Positions 10,762 through 22,226 of a stretch of 64,000 nt of DNA are shown in pieces. Position numbers and translations under genes: made by a program. The notes below the pieces were generated by a model that saw only the letters and a program-made list of their open reading frames with translations, did no database searches and had not been told where the DNA came from. Location of the stretch: the NCBI RefSeq assembly GCF_040436345.1, contig NC_133233.1:144501-208500 (forward strand), read 5' to 3'. How positions within the stretch are numbered: position 1 is the stretch's first letter; every line of letters begins with the position of its first letter. Origin of the DNA: Pagrus major. Lineage: Eukaryota > Chordata > Actinopteri > Spariformes > Sparidae.

Positions 10762-10774
10762 ACTTCTGACACCA
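10762..10774 (-). promoter_or_regulatory. Primer-binding-site candidate
   Basis: On the minus strand TGGTGTCAGAAGT starts directly after the 5' LTR's terminal CA, the position and TGG start of a tRNA primer site. Which tRNA is not determined. Confidence 0.6.
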
Positions 10775-10924
10775 TGTAATGTATTGCTGAAAGAACCGCA
10801 CACGAACATAGAGCTGAACTGTGTTGTTTTACTTCTGTGCTGCGAGCATACATGAGTCATGACGTCACACAGCTACTGCAGGCGCAGTTATCATCACTGG
10901 TGCTTACGAACACAATATGTTACA
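10775..10924 (-). repeat. 5' LTR of the gypsy element
   Basis: 150 bp, TG...CA. Nearly identical to 6196-6342, including the TGACGTCACAC core. Confidence 0.85.
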
Positions 10925-11131
10925 GAACAGAAGAGACAGTGGTTGCGTTTCATTTTTAAAGACAACGTGCCAGCTACGGTTCCTGTAAGTTTGTCTGTGT
11001 GTGCTAACCACTTCACATCGGACTGCTTCAGTAACGAGGGTCAGTACAAAGCTGGCTTTGCCTCGACACTGACCCTGGTAAAAGTATCAGTCCCAACCAT
11101 ACGGGACCCAGCAACTGCACCTGAGCCACAG
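10925..11131 (+). pseudogene. THAP zinc-finger exon, 3' half
   Basis: Starting at the right-hand target duplication the frame reads [17 protein letters not shown], then [20 protein letters not shown] (the CxxH and 'HF..DCF' THAP motifs). It ends in PEPQ at a good donor (GTAAGT at 11132). With the left half at 6131-6190 this makes a CX4C...CX2H THAP domain. The frame is kept across the gypsy element if one target copy is removed. Downstream exons of this gene are not certain; the BEN-like exons from 13094 may or may not belong to it. Confidence 0.65.
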
Positions 11132-13093
11132 GTAAGTGTCGCCACGTTTTGATAGTATTTACAGTTGCTTAAGAGTAATGTGAAGTCAGTTTGAAATTGG
11201 CTAACTAGTTAGCTCCGCTTCGGTCCGCTATGCAACAGCGTTTGGAGCGAGTTTAATGTTAATAATATTACGAAGGAGCTTGGTTGTCACAGTGAAAAGT
11301 CTGGAAACGTGCAGACTGGAGACAGACTATGCGAACAGTGTCCAAGAGTTTGGAGACTGTGTTGGAGACAAACACAGCTTTCGCTAGCTGTCAGTGTGTT
11401 TTTCAGTGTCAGTCAAAGTTCTGTTGATTTTCCTAAGGAAACAGTCGAAAGTAACTAGGAAAGAATCACTGTAATTATAACCTGCATTAAGAAACAGATG
11501 TAGCACAAACCTTTTTTTCCATCTTGTCAAAGTACATCTAGGAACATTTTCTCTCAACCAATCTTTTTCTTTCGTGTTGGGAGTAACGTTGTGTTTTCTT
11601 TTCGACATAGCTATTACCGTTACTGTCTTGTAGGGTAGCTAATGTAAGTCAACTCGACTGGGGAAGCAACGCTATCTAACGTGAATCAATGAATGAATTT
11701 CAATGAAGACGAATGGCGGCCACCAGATTTTGCTATCATACAGTTGGGTGAATTTAGAGGTAAGTGAATTAACATATGTATTTCAATGTTTTAGCTTAAA
11801 TTTGACATACATTTATTCATGTAACAATTGATTTTCTGTCTGGCTAAAGTTAATTCATTTTCAGCGTTCACTTAGCTAGCTAGCTTAACAGTCATTTTTA
11901 GCTAACGTTACCCAAAGTGGCGCATTTTTAGAAGGTAACGTAACATTAACATAAATTAGCTTTAATACGATTTCTATGATAGGCCAATAACACAAGTGGA
12001 ACCCGCAACCCTCATATTATGTTTGCAGGGACAGATACGTTAACTCATGTAGCCTAGTAATTAACGTTAGACTACAGGGATTAAAGAATTCCGTCATTGA
12101 AGAGCGAAAATGATAATTTCTTAGATCAATGCAGATCTGATGAGAAACAAAATAGAGCGGCTGGTAGGGGGTCTCTCGTCTAGCTACAGGTGAGTCATAT
12201 AGCCTGCATGCAAGTTAAGTTTTGTCACTAGAGCATTGTGAGATGTATAAAGCATAGCCACGTGTTTGTTTATAAACATGGGTAAGGTAGCAGGTGATCA
12301 GGACTGCACAGCTGTTAACTAGATCCATTTTTCCCATGGAATTATCAATTTACAAGACAGAAACATGGGGAATGAATAGATTACAATGGGTAGGCTTAAC
12401 GTTTTGAGCATATAATACATAATATTATTCTATTTGCTGCAATATTACAGAATATTTGTTTTTGATTCTAAACTTTAAATGTATCCCTTTAAATCAGTAA
12501 ATAGAATAATTATTTATATTATATATGTACTATATTTGGTTGCACAGCCTTTGGCCAAAATAACCATGATCAAAAACATCTTGTAGCCAGTGATGTGCTT
12601 CCTGCATCTCTCTACTGTCTGTTTATAGCAAACACCAGACCCACCTGACCCTCTCTGGTTGGTTGTAAGTAAAAATCACAATAATCATCAGGACTTTTTC
12701 TCAATAGCGATATACTGTACATCACAATATGTGCTCATCTATTTGTAATCAAGACTTGCGTGGTAATGTAAAGTGTGATATAAAACCAAAAATGCAATTT
12801 TCAATTATATTCCTTCAAATATTTCGGATCAAATTTAGGAAGAAATTTGGGTTAATATGTGCTTGGTGTTATCAATTTAGACAACAGAATTGTATATCAC
12901 GATATATGTGACATTTGTCTTAAATTTCATTCTGAGCGGCATCAAAAAAATCCTAAATCTAACTGGCCTAAACCTGCAGATACCTGAAGTGGTTTTTGTC
13001 CAAAAAAGGATGTTTAGCTTAGTCATATTTTCTGTCTACTCTATTTATTGATTGCTAAGCTTAGCAAAGATTTGATTTATTTGATCTCTTCAG
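11132..13093. other. Intron-like region with a possible short exon
   Basis: Mostly AT-rich with scattered GCTAGCTAGC/AGCTAACGTTA motifs typical of fish intergenic DNA. One short candidate coding exon (11693-11759) is listed separately. Another weak open stretch ends in a donor at about 12190 (ACAG/GTGAGT). Nothing else is recognised. Confidence 0.35.
11693..11759 (+). CDS. Possible first exon, unknown protein
   Basis: ATG at 11693 reads MNFNEDEWRPPDFAIIQLGE and runs into a good donor (GTAAGT at 11760). The acidic/aromatic composition looks coding, but I recognise no family. It could be a 5' exon of the BEN-like gene downstream or of an unrelated repeat gene. Confidence 0.25.
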
Positions 13094-13254
13094 GACACAT
13101 GAAGAGGAAGTTTGCCGTGGTGCAGTGGAGTGAAGGGGAGGATTTTGGGAAGCTCAGCGAGATAAAAACTACTCAGCTGTTATTGAATGGCGCCATGGGA
13201 AGAAACAACGAGGAGGGTGGCCTCACTACAGAGGCACTGTCATCTTTGTTAGTA
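13094..13254 (+). pseudogene. BEN-family gene, first conserved exon (frameshifted)
   Basis: After the acceptor at 13093, KRKFAVVQWSEGEDFGKLSE opens the exon. A second segment in a different frame reads VIEWRHGKKQRGGWPHYRG and ends VIFVS at a donor (GTAAGA at 13255). The 'FA.V.W.EGED.GKLS' then 'EWR.GKK..GGWP.Y' pattern is the usual head of fish BEN-domain proteins. A frameshift and a loss of residues lie between the two parts. The remaining exons are at 17096-18059. Confidence 0.5.
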
Positions 13255-14037
13255 GTAAGATAGAGTTACTATGGCTTTAATTGCAGATTGTCCTCTTTAA
13301 TTTACAGCATTTCAAAATAATTTGTTAGTTGTTCAACTATGAATAGGGTGAGATTCAGCCTGTTTTAGCTTATGTGTTAACTTTCATTGCCAACTGACAA
13401 AAGACTTTCTCGCATTTGTTGTGTTGTATAAATGATAAAATAGTTTGGAATGTTCTTGGTGGAATGTGTTCACAGCAATAAAACTGTTAAAGTAGAAACT
13501 TTAAACATTTAAACAAGTCAACTCTAGTTTTAAAGTGTAACTTGTTTAAACAGAGCTCATACTTTTGTTTTAACAGTTTTGTCACCATTTCATCATGTAT
13601 ACCGCACTACAAATGCTAGAAAGTTGTTAGTTGGCAGTGAAACCTTGTTTCAGAAACATGCACCCATCTACACAAGTTAACTTGACTAAAAGTTAATGCA
13701 TAAGCACAACTTATACATGCTTAATCCCTTAGTTACAACCAGTGTACTGCTGAAAGTGTCCTAACATATCAGTATATCAACTGACAACCATGTCACTTGA
13801 CATAGCCTCTGTCAATTTGACATTGAAAGTGACATAATAACACTTTGACAGTTGACACCAGGTGGAACAAACCTTTTTGAATGGTTACGTAAGCAGAGAA
13901 TGCTATATTGAAGGAGATGGTTCTTCAAGGTATCATTATATCAATCATTGAACCATTAGACAACTATTACACTTTTTTGTCTAAATGACTGTAGGCTGAA
14001 TTGACTGTGTTGTAGGCTACTTTGGCCTAAAGAAGAG
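13255..14037. other. Intron of the BEN-like gene
   Basis: No coding or repeat signature is recognised. It carries many short AT-rich stretches. Confidence 0.35.
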
Positions 14038-17000
14038 TGTTATGACTGTGGTCATAGTTTGTGTCGTTTGCTGTGTGTTTTGCTGTGTGTGTGTGTTTTG
14101 ATTTTATATGCAAATAGGAGTGTGCCATCCCCAAGAGGTGATTGGTGTAGAGAGATCCGATCCTAACCCGTGATTGGCTGCAGCTGATGACACCCAATAT
14201 ATAAGGAGCCAAGATGGCGGCTGTCAAGAAGAGACAGCACTTCCTCATCCTCCTCCTCTTCTAACCAACCACATGTCCGTTTGGAAAAGCCTTGGGTGGA
14301 GATCAACAAGCTTTTCTTTTGTTTGTTTAAATAGTAAGTGTAGGAGATACACTAATAATAAATATAATTTATTAATCACTGGCGATTAATAAAACACTCG
14401 TTAATGGGGCACCACCTCCGTTATTTTGTCCATTTGAATAAACCGGAGGTAATTAATCAAATTCGACTGGACAAGTTTAACTTGTATCAATTTTAATCAA
14501 TTTCAGATCAATTTATTCAATCTCATAAATGAAGTAGTGAATTCTACACATATCCATCGGTTCTCCACATTAAAAACAAACCTGCACAGACAACGACATA
14601 CGGTTAAATAATAAATAATTCAGGTTAAATAAATGAAATGGCAATTTAAATGAATAACAACAGGTAACAGGAAAAGTGAAATAACTAAGTAATGGGTTAT
14701 TAGTGGAATATGGGCTGATGGTGAGATTACGATTTAGGTTGAAGCATTTAAAGATTACGTGAGTAATTTTAATACTAACGAGACCCTAAACGAATTTCTC
14801 TTAAGCTAAAAGATATTAATCAGAGCCATATACACCATCTCATGTATCATGTGTGAATCCAGCTGTTGTGAGTGATGGAGAGCCTACTTTCTCAGCAGAG
14901 CTGCGGAGTCCGCGGCAGCGGATTCCCTCGGGTGATTTGCGGCTCTAGCTGGCAGTCCCGGTCCAATGGCCGAGGGTCAGCTCGTCCGGTATCAGTCGGT
15001 TGGGCACCTCGGTCCTTTGTCTTAGGAAGAGGGCAGCTGGTCCCGTACCGATCCGGTGCAGATCTTGGCTCAATGCCCAGCGGGATGGTACCGCTAGCGA
15101 GCGCTGGGGGCTTGTTAGAGTCTTTCGTTGGAAACCGCTTGCACGGTCTCGGACACAGCAAGTTGCTGTAGTGTCGTGATGATGATTGTGATAAAGATGT
15201 TCTTCTTCGTTTCTTCGAGTGGTTTTCAGGCTCTGACTTTGTAAACTAAATTTAACTTCTTGAATAAAATAACTGAGGATGATACGTTGATCAGGCGGAT
15301 CTTCCGTTGTTAGTTAATGCAAGATAATCTAAATTAAGTTCACTTCTTCAAAAGCAGGTTACGATACTTAACTGTATAAAACAAATTAAAACAGAACTTC
15401 GTTCTGGTACAAACTTAATAAAAGAAGCTAATCAATACTGCGAAAAATATAAAGTGAGAAAAATCAACGTGTGAGCACTTCTGTTGAGATCGCTGTCTTG
15501 GAGCGTGTTTCAAAGTAAAGTAAAGAGCTTCAAAATAAGTTACAAAAGAAACTTTAAAACAAAACTTAAACTAAAACAAAAATTCAAACTAAAAACTGAA
15601 CCTTAAAAACTGAAAAACTGAACTCGAGAGACGTGATCTCTCCGTTTTATTATTTGCAAATCGAGGCGTGTCTAGGCGGGGCTTACCGGCTTTGTCTCCA
15701 AGATTTAGTGGAGGTGTGAAGATTCACAGAAACTCACTAAACTAAACTTATAGTTTTAAACGTTTCAAAACCATGCTTCACCTTTCACAGTTTCTCACCA
15801 TGGCTCAATAGATGTACTTTGTCTATCATGAAAAGGATTATGACGTGATTAAACATTAATTATACATATTCAGCTTAATACTTGTTAAAACAAAGACATA
15901 TCAGAGTCATTTACTGGTTATAACCATGAACATATTAAACAGAATATTTCTCGTCCAACTGTACCAGGACTCACCACTGGAGGGCACTGTGGTTCCACCA
16001 AACACAAGACACATTTAAACATTAAATTTGATTTCAGTCAAATTTCATCACAGAGAAACGGGAGAAAGATCAGTTTTATGAGCTTCTCTTACTGATCCTT
16101 AATCTGTTGGAATTAAGAGAATGAGATCCTAACTTAATGGTTAATTAGAAATGGTCTGAAATCTGGAGGAACACAGAGACCATTTGGTTGGAATGCGACC
16201 ACAGATAAGGGTCGTAAATAACAGAAGACAGAGTAACAGCATAGAACAACTCAGCAGAAGGTGTCTGGTGTCCACTCTGGAGAGTGTTTGTGGATCAGAA
16301 GTCATAGAGACAGGGAGAGAAATAGGTAGAAAGAGATCAGGCGTGTTACTTAATCTGCAAATGTAAAGACATTGTATTAACACAGTCTCTGATAACCAGA
16401 TGGCTTCGGTCCCTCCTGATGTGGAGAGAGTAGGTAACTTCATGTTTCCTCAGACTGACCTGTGAGGGCAGGATTTATCTGTTTTGAGGGGAAAGAGAGT
16501 TCAGAAATGGGAGAGAAAGTTCATCCAAAGGCTTTGGGTTGTAAATTAATTAAAACTGTCCTCATTTGAAGTCTTTATGGTCCAGGAGAACACTATCCTC
16601 TCTGCCAGGAGATAAGATGTCAGCCTGAAAGGTGCCTCCTTCATGTAAATAATCTTCATCCAGATGAAAAGGGTTAACAAGAACAACAGGGCCTCAATGT
16701 AATGCAGAGGCGATGGACAGATATGTTCCTACATAAGGGTGGACTGCCCTTTCATTTGAACGTGTTTTCTCCTGTTTTTTCGTTAGTGAGGGAGGTAAGT
16801 TTATTGTGATTTTGGTTTTTGAGCTAAGAGATTTATTTTCCCAGATAGAGGTGTTTTGGTTATTGTTTTGGCCTTGGTCCACCCCGAAGTTGCTTCCTTA
16901 GTTATATTTATAGTTGTTGATCCATTAAGTTATTGTAAATAAACTATTCTGTTGTATATAAAAACTTGTGAGTGGCTGTTTGGGACTCGGGGAAGATTGG

Positions 17001-17050
17001 GGACCCGTTTTCATATTGCGCTCTAGGCACCCCTAGACTGGGGCGTAACA
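14038..17050. mobile_element. Candidate LTR-type insert with TGTTA...TAACA ends
   Basis: The block starts TGTTATGACTG and ends GGGGCGTAACA. It is flanked by AGAG on both sides (14034-14037 and 17051-17054), a 4-bp duplication as made by some retroviral-type integrases. Near its left end there is CAATATATAAGGAGCC (TATA-like) and later AATAAA motifs. A GC-rich stretch at 14880-15170 has open frames on both strands but no family match. I find no internal repeat of the ends, so this may be a long solo LTR, a non-coding LTR element or a chance match of short ends. Confidence 0.4.
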
Positions 17051-17095
17051 AGAGTGATGATAACTAATTGTTTGTTTTTGATATACTATGTCTAG

Positions 17096-18059
17096 ATGTG
17101 CCAGGACTCCTACAGAGCATGAGGAATTTAATTGATTCGGCTGCATCTCCTAAGAGATCCAGGTTGGAGCGTACCACACCACCGCTGGCCCTCCCAGGTT
17201 GTCCGCAGTCCAGGTCCAGTTCTCCATCTGCCGCTTCACTGCTGTCCATGCCAAGATCTACGCTGACCAGTTCCACGTCTGCATCTGTCACTCCATCACT
17301 GACTGTCTCCCAGTCTTCTAAAGTAATGTTTTTGTAAAGAATAAATAAATACAGCACATAAAATAGACCTTTTAATGAGTATGGCAGATCTAATGTGCTT
17401 TAATGTCTAAAATCTGTTGGGCTGAACAAATCATATATATTCTAACTTTAAATGTTCACCTTGAGTCCTTGTCTAAACAGGTTGAGATCCATCCTGGGAC
17501 TGGAGTCATGGTTGAGAAACTGCATGGGCCTATGCCCTCAATGCAAATTTGGCCACAGTATTTGTAAGACAGATGCTCGTCTACCACTGGACAAAAATAA
17601 ATTGGATGCCATTTACAGTACGTTTTCAGCTTTTCAAGGTCATTTATTTGTCATTTTACAACACAGGGTTGCAAAACAAAATGAGTTGTAGCCCCTTCAT
17701 ACATAGTACAAATATACAGATAATTGAATTTGGAATGAAAATAAATTAAAACAATATATACAGTTAATTATATAGCCTATATCTACATATACACGTATAC
17801 ACCTCGGATTCAATAGGTGTTTCCTCAATAGTCTCCGCTTTTGTGTATTTCCTGATTTCAGCCTACTGTACTAAGGTTTTGCATTCTTGTTTTTTGTTTT
17901 TCTGTTTTGTTTTTTGTTTATTTTTGTTCATATGTAGGTGCAACTCTTGAGAGGTGGCCAGGGACCCAGCTCTCCAGCATTGGAAGCACGATCAACGCCA
18001 AGATTACTGAGCTCTGGTCAAAAAGTAAAAACGTTACTGTGTCCACAGCCCTCCATTAA
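17096..18059 (+). pseudogene. BEN-domain gene, C-terminal exons (decayed)
   Basis: Exon 17096-17322 is a Ser/Pro-rich linker starting VPGLLQSMRNLIDSAASPKR. Exon 17481-17617 starts VEIHPGTGVMVEKL, shifts to WAYALNANLATVFVRQML, then shifts again to ARLPLDKNKLDAIYS. Exon 17938-18059 reads TLERWPGTQLSSIGSTINAK and stops at 18059. This order is that of a BEN domain, a DNA-binding fold seen in chromatin regulators and in multi-copy fish genes. At least two frameshifts and a shortened domain middle show decay. Splice sites are still in phase between exons 3 and 4 (a + GT). The 14038-17050 insert sits in its intron. Confidence 0.65.
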
Positions 18060-18319
18060 ACTGTTTTGTTTGCTCTAAGTTTTACACAAGTGTATCACAC
18101 AGTCCTTGGCCCTGAGCAAATACTTGTACTGACTACTGTCTGCTGGAAGTATGTACAGCATTTTAACCATACTATGCACTGCTTAGTGCCTGTTTATTGT
18201 GAGATATGCAGTGTGCAGGAAAAAAAAAATCACCAAACTCGTAATGCGTACTGTAGATGTGCTGGTAGATTACATCAGTGAAGCATGCTACACAGTAGGC
18301 AGTACTAGCATTTGCTCAG

Positions 18320-18585
18320 AGATCTTTGCCGATTTTCAACCTTACCTCTATCTATCTGAGTTAGGGGTATAGTGTGAAAAATGCCTGCAGTTGTTGCAAA
18401 TGTTCTCTGTCTCTGGGGCCAGCGCCGTCATTTGACGTCACTGGAGGCGGAAGAACAACAGATTTTGCAGCTGCGCACCAGAGACACGGAGAACATCGTC
18501 AACAACTGCAGATGTTTTTCACATTATATCCCTAACTCGGATAGATAGAGGGAAAGTTTGAAAATCAACAAAATTTCCCTTTAAG
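18320..18585. mobile_element. Hairpin MITE
   Basis: Left arm segments TATCTATCTGAGTTAGGG, GTGTGAAAAATGCCTGCAGT and TTCTCTGTCTCTGG recur as reverse complements at 18484-18565, leaving a loop with TGACGTCACTGGAGGCG. A roughly 100-bp inverted repeat with no gene. The ends are not exactly placed. Confidence 0.65.
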
Positions 18586-19149
18586 CCTTTAATTTCCTTT
18601 CTTTGGATGTGAAGAGGCAAATCAGTTAGGTGTGTACACCAGTTTGTAATGACAACAATTAGTTGATGGTGACGCCGTTCCCATATTAGAGAAGGAGTAG
18701 AATAAGCATGTGCTCTTCATGTCTATATCCAGGCATGACACGTGTGTGAAAATATCAAAAGAAATTGTGAAACATATTCCTATCTTGCCACTAGTTCATT
18801 CAAAGGATATCTTTGAAAACACGATCTTCTCTAAGATTAGAGTTTACTGCTGTTTGTTTACTGCTGTCGGCACTGTAATCCCAGCAATGTTCCACTGTTA
18901 ATAAAGACTACTGACTTGAAAGTTTGCAGCCATGTTTTCAACATAACAGATCTATACAGACTGCATTTATATCACTGTATGGTGAAATTAGTTGTTCTGG
19001 GCGATGACCAGGCAAACCATGTCTTGACAGTTTTAAACTTGTTTGATCCAAGACAGTATCAGTATAGGAACAAATGAAGTCATGTCATTTTAATATGTGA
19101 TTCATATGTTTTTGACTATAGAAACTTGTGTTAAACGTTATAAATTAAT
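18586..19149. other. No gene seen
   Basis: AT-rich DNA between a MITE and an AT-rich tandem repeat. Only short frames. Confidence 0.3.
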
Positions 19150-19455
19150 ACATAAAAAGCATATATTTTTTAAACTGTAATGGTAATTTGCATTGGCTGA
19201 CATATAAGAATCTTATTTAAAAAAAACAAAAAAAGCATAGTTTACATAACATTAACATACAAAAAGCTATATATAATTGTATATATTCATATATAAAAAG
19301 TATATGCTTTTTATACTGATATGGTCATTTTAATTGGCTGACATATAACAGTCTTATAAAAAACATGAAGAAATTATAGTTTCCCTTTAAATTAAATACA
19401 CTTTACACACAAAAATATATGTATATAAAAAAGCATATGTCTTTATAACTGAGAC
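19150..19455. repeat. AT-rich tandem repeat, about 150-bp unit
   Basis: The string TTGGCTGACATATAA recurs about 150 bp apart (19194 and 19336). Each copy is flanked by AAAAAGCATAT/AAAAAGTATAT and followed by TCTTAT. A third partial unit starts near 19430. Moderately diverged copies. Confidence 0.65.
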
Positions 19456-20018
19456 GTGTGACAGGTCGTCTCCCTCCCTGCCACTATATGGCACTGTGCC
19501 AACTTATTGGGCATCCTGATCGAGGGGCGGCACAATGCGCCCTTACATATAGAGGTGCAGACACACCTGTCTCATCCTTTTCCTCCGCTTCTCTCTGGTG
19601 GCTGTGGCTTGTCTATCGCGGTGGTTCGGCGTGGCCGTTGCGGGTGTACAATCCTCTTCATTCAGGTAATGCTCTCTGCTAGTCTTCCATTGTTCATGTG
19701 TGCGTAACACGGGCACTTTGGTGACGCGATCTCCGCTATTTGTAGCGCAATCGGCTGTGGGGGGACGCATCGCTCCGCCAGAAGCCCTTCCTGGATGCGC
19801 TTGCCTGTCCCTTTCAGTAAGTCCACAATTGTCTGCCGTCCCGCGGCTCTGTCACTCAGTTCCCAGCTGATTATTTCTTTGTGTGTCTGATGTAGCTGGG
19901 TGACTAAATCGCGGCGCAGGCCGTTGTTCCGCCGCCTCTCTTGGCCTTCACCGTAGCTTTGCGGAGTGGTATGTATGAGTTCATTTTCCAAAAATGTTGG
20001 TTTTAATATTTATTTGTG

Positions 20019-21400
20019 CAGCGCCGCCCCTCCCTACACGCAGAACACGCGCTGTGCGTAGGGCCCCACGATCCATGGGGGGCCCCATTTTGCGCAAGGG
20101 GACACATTCTCTGCAAATGCGCAAAGGATGCGCATCGCTGCCGTGAGGCGCGCGTAGAGCACCAAGTCAGCCCGAGGCAGGAGAGAAAAAAAAAAAACGA
20201 GTAATCTGACACCGCACACGTTGGCGCAATGATTGACAGCACGCAGCATCTGACCAATCAGCGGTCAGATGCGCCGACAGGCAGTTGGACGCAGGTGGAG
20301 AGATGGCCTCCAAACGGCAATATGAATCGGGAGAAAGCAAAAGAAAGACAAAGTCAAAACAAGAGGAGGAACACCCCAGCTGCTAGCCTGCTAATCATGA
20401 GACAGAAGAGAGGATAATTCTGGACTGGAGATAAAATTTTCCAGCGGCCCTGATTATCATTTATTGAATGTCTTGTTAACTGCATATACATTCACCTCTG
20501 TTGAAAAAGGAGTGGTTAATTGACCAGTTGGTGGTCGTATGTTGGCTCAGGTTTATAGCCTATCAATCTATGCTATCAATAGAAGTTTTGGGCTATTTTT
20601 ATGGAGGTAAAATGTCGCCATCTCTTGGTGAATTTAAGATAATCCTTTATTTGACCCACAATGGAGAAATTTAAAGCGTTGCAGCAGCAAACAGCAGTAT
20701 AGGAATATAGAACCTAAGTACAAAATGTAAAAATAAGTATATAAAAATATTTAAATATAGAGGTATCAAATAGCGGCAATAGCTCAGTCCGTAGGGACTT
20801 GGCTTGGGGGCTCAGATGTGGCCGGTTCAAGTCCCGCTCGGACAAAAAAAAAAAAAGTATGATGTGAACTAGTAATGGAGAATACTAGTTCACATCCTGG
20901 GCATTGCCGAGGTACCCTTGAGCAAGGCACCGACCCCTAACAATGCTCATTGGGCGCCGCCTTGTGGGATTAAAATAGTATAATAAAATAAAATCATAAT
21001 GAATATAATTATTATTTGCATTAATTTTAATCTTTGTGAGGCTAGTGTTTACATTAATTTCATTGTGTAATTTACCATTAAGACCAAAACAAATCTTAAT
21101 AATCTGCTTGTATGATGGATTTCTTGTCATAACAGGGTCAATGCTTAAGTTTGTTACTAAGGGTGACACGGAGCCAGCGCCCAGTACGTCACAAGGGCCA
21201 TCAAGCACCATGTCTACTGAAGCAGCCTGCATCTGTAAAAGGCTTGTTCCATTGTTGAAAGAGGCTGTTCATTTGATTTGTTCCTACTAGTAAAGGTTGT
21301 AAACCTAAATGGCCTTTCATGATACAGTCATTTTGTAATGGGGGGGGGGACTCAAAATAAAATTCTGCTTAGGGCCCCAATTTGGCCAGGGGCGGCCCTG
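20019..21400 (+). mobile_element. hAT element, copy B
   Basis: Same sequence as copies A and C with very few differences. Exact 8-bp duplication TATTTGTG at 20011-20018 and 21401-21408. Contains the same transposase start exons and the SINE-like block at 20773-20968; its poly(G) tract is 10 bases. Confidence 0.9.
20773..20968 (+). repeat. tRNA-derived SINE-like block in hAT copy B
   Basis: Same A box, B box and CCCTTGAGCAAGG body as in copy A. The A run after the tRNA-like head is shorter by one or two bases. Confidence 0.65.
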
Positions 21401-22226
21401 TATTTGTGCACTAAATTATAGTTTGTGTGCCTTTCTTGTAGAGGCCGTGGTAAATGGTCGGCCGGTATTTAGCCACCTTTCCCGGGATCCACGCTGCTGT
21501 TTTGGCTCTACTTAAATGTTGGATGTCTTTGGCTCACCGTGACGACGTTCAGTGTGATTATACTTAGGACACGTTCATGGGGGAGCCACAACGGCTGTGT
21601 GGAGCTTATTGTTAATTGAGCAGCTTTTTGGCTTGAGCTGCCTGGCTACACAGCGCGTGGTTATTACTCATAAGGCTGCCCACTTCTGAGCCGGTTAAAG
21701 GGCATTACACTGCTTTCAGTTTTAAGGAATAATTAGTTCATATTTTGTTATTTAGTGTTTTGTATTTCTGTATTTTGTTTTCATTGTGTTTTGCCACACC
21801 AGCTCTGTGTAGCACCCTATTGCATGTTTTAACTTGTTCTTTTGTGTTTTGGTTAGGTGCTGTGGGCCCGAGGCAGCAGTTTAATCCATGGTGGTGGTCC
21901 CCTTCACGAGTGTCCAGTGTGAGTGCAGTGTCACAGGTGTTTTAATTTACAGACCTTTCTACTTCTAACCCTAACCCTCTGCTCCTGTAGGGTGCTAATT
22001 TTTATGTGATATTATTAGGTGCGTGTGTGTACTTCTGATTATTTTTGCTGATTTACTTGTGTGTTAAAGTGTGCTCTTTAATTTGAAAACCGTCTCTTGC
22101 CCTGTGGTATCATTGAACCTGTGTGACCTTATTCATTAAAAGTTAGCTTAGAATTTCCTGGGGGTGAAATTACCCCAAGTGGCGTTGTCGCAACTCTGTA
22201 GCTCCCATTTCAACCACGCCACACAT

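Larger units (their letters stand above)
6196..10924 (-). mobile_element. Ty3/gypsy LTR retrotransposon, decayed, both LTRs present
   Basis: Two LTRs of about 150 bp (6196-6342 and 10775-10924) bracket gag, protease, reverse transcriptase, RNase H and integrase frames in that order on the minus strand. The LTRs run TG...CA, with a purine tract next to the 3' LTR and a TGGTGTCAGAAGT primer-site candidate next to the 5' LTR. The target duplication is TAACA on the left and GAACA on the right. The protein style matches the mag/SURL-like gypsy lineage with Gag 'FEHPRIDWDAADLY' starts. Frameshifts, small deletions and an inserted LINE tail make it inactive. It inserted into a THAP exon. Confidence 0.85.
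19456..22226. mobile_element. LTR-like DNA split by hAT copy B
   Basis: Excluding the hAT copy at 20019-21400 this is about 1.4 kb of moderately GC-rich DNA beginning TGTGACAGGTCGTC and ending CCACGCCACACA. AATTTCCTGGGGGTGAAATT lies near its right end. The TG...CA ends suggest an old LTR, but the flanks do not show a matching duplication and no protein is recognised. Confidence 0.3.

Noticed and set aside
14872..15171. Overlapping GC-rich ORFs on both strands
   Set aside because: No motif on either strand; open frames are explained by high GC in a non-coding LTR-like insert.
19456..22226. Intact LTR element around hAT copy B
   Set aside because: TG...CA-like ends exist, but flanking bases do not match and there is no second LTR; kept only as a low-confidence repeat.
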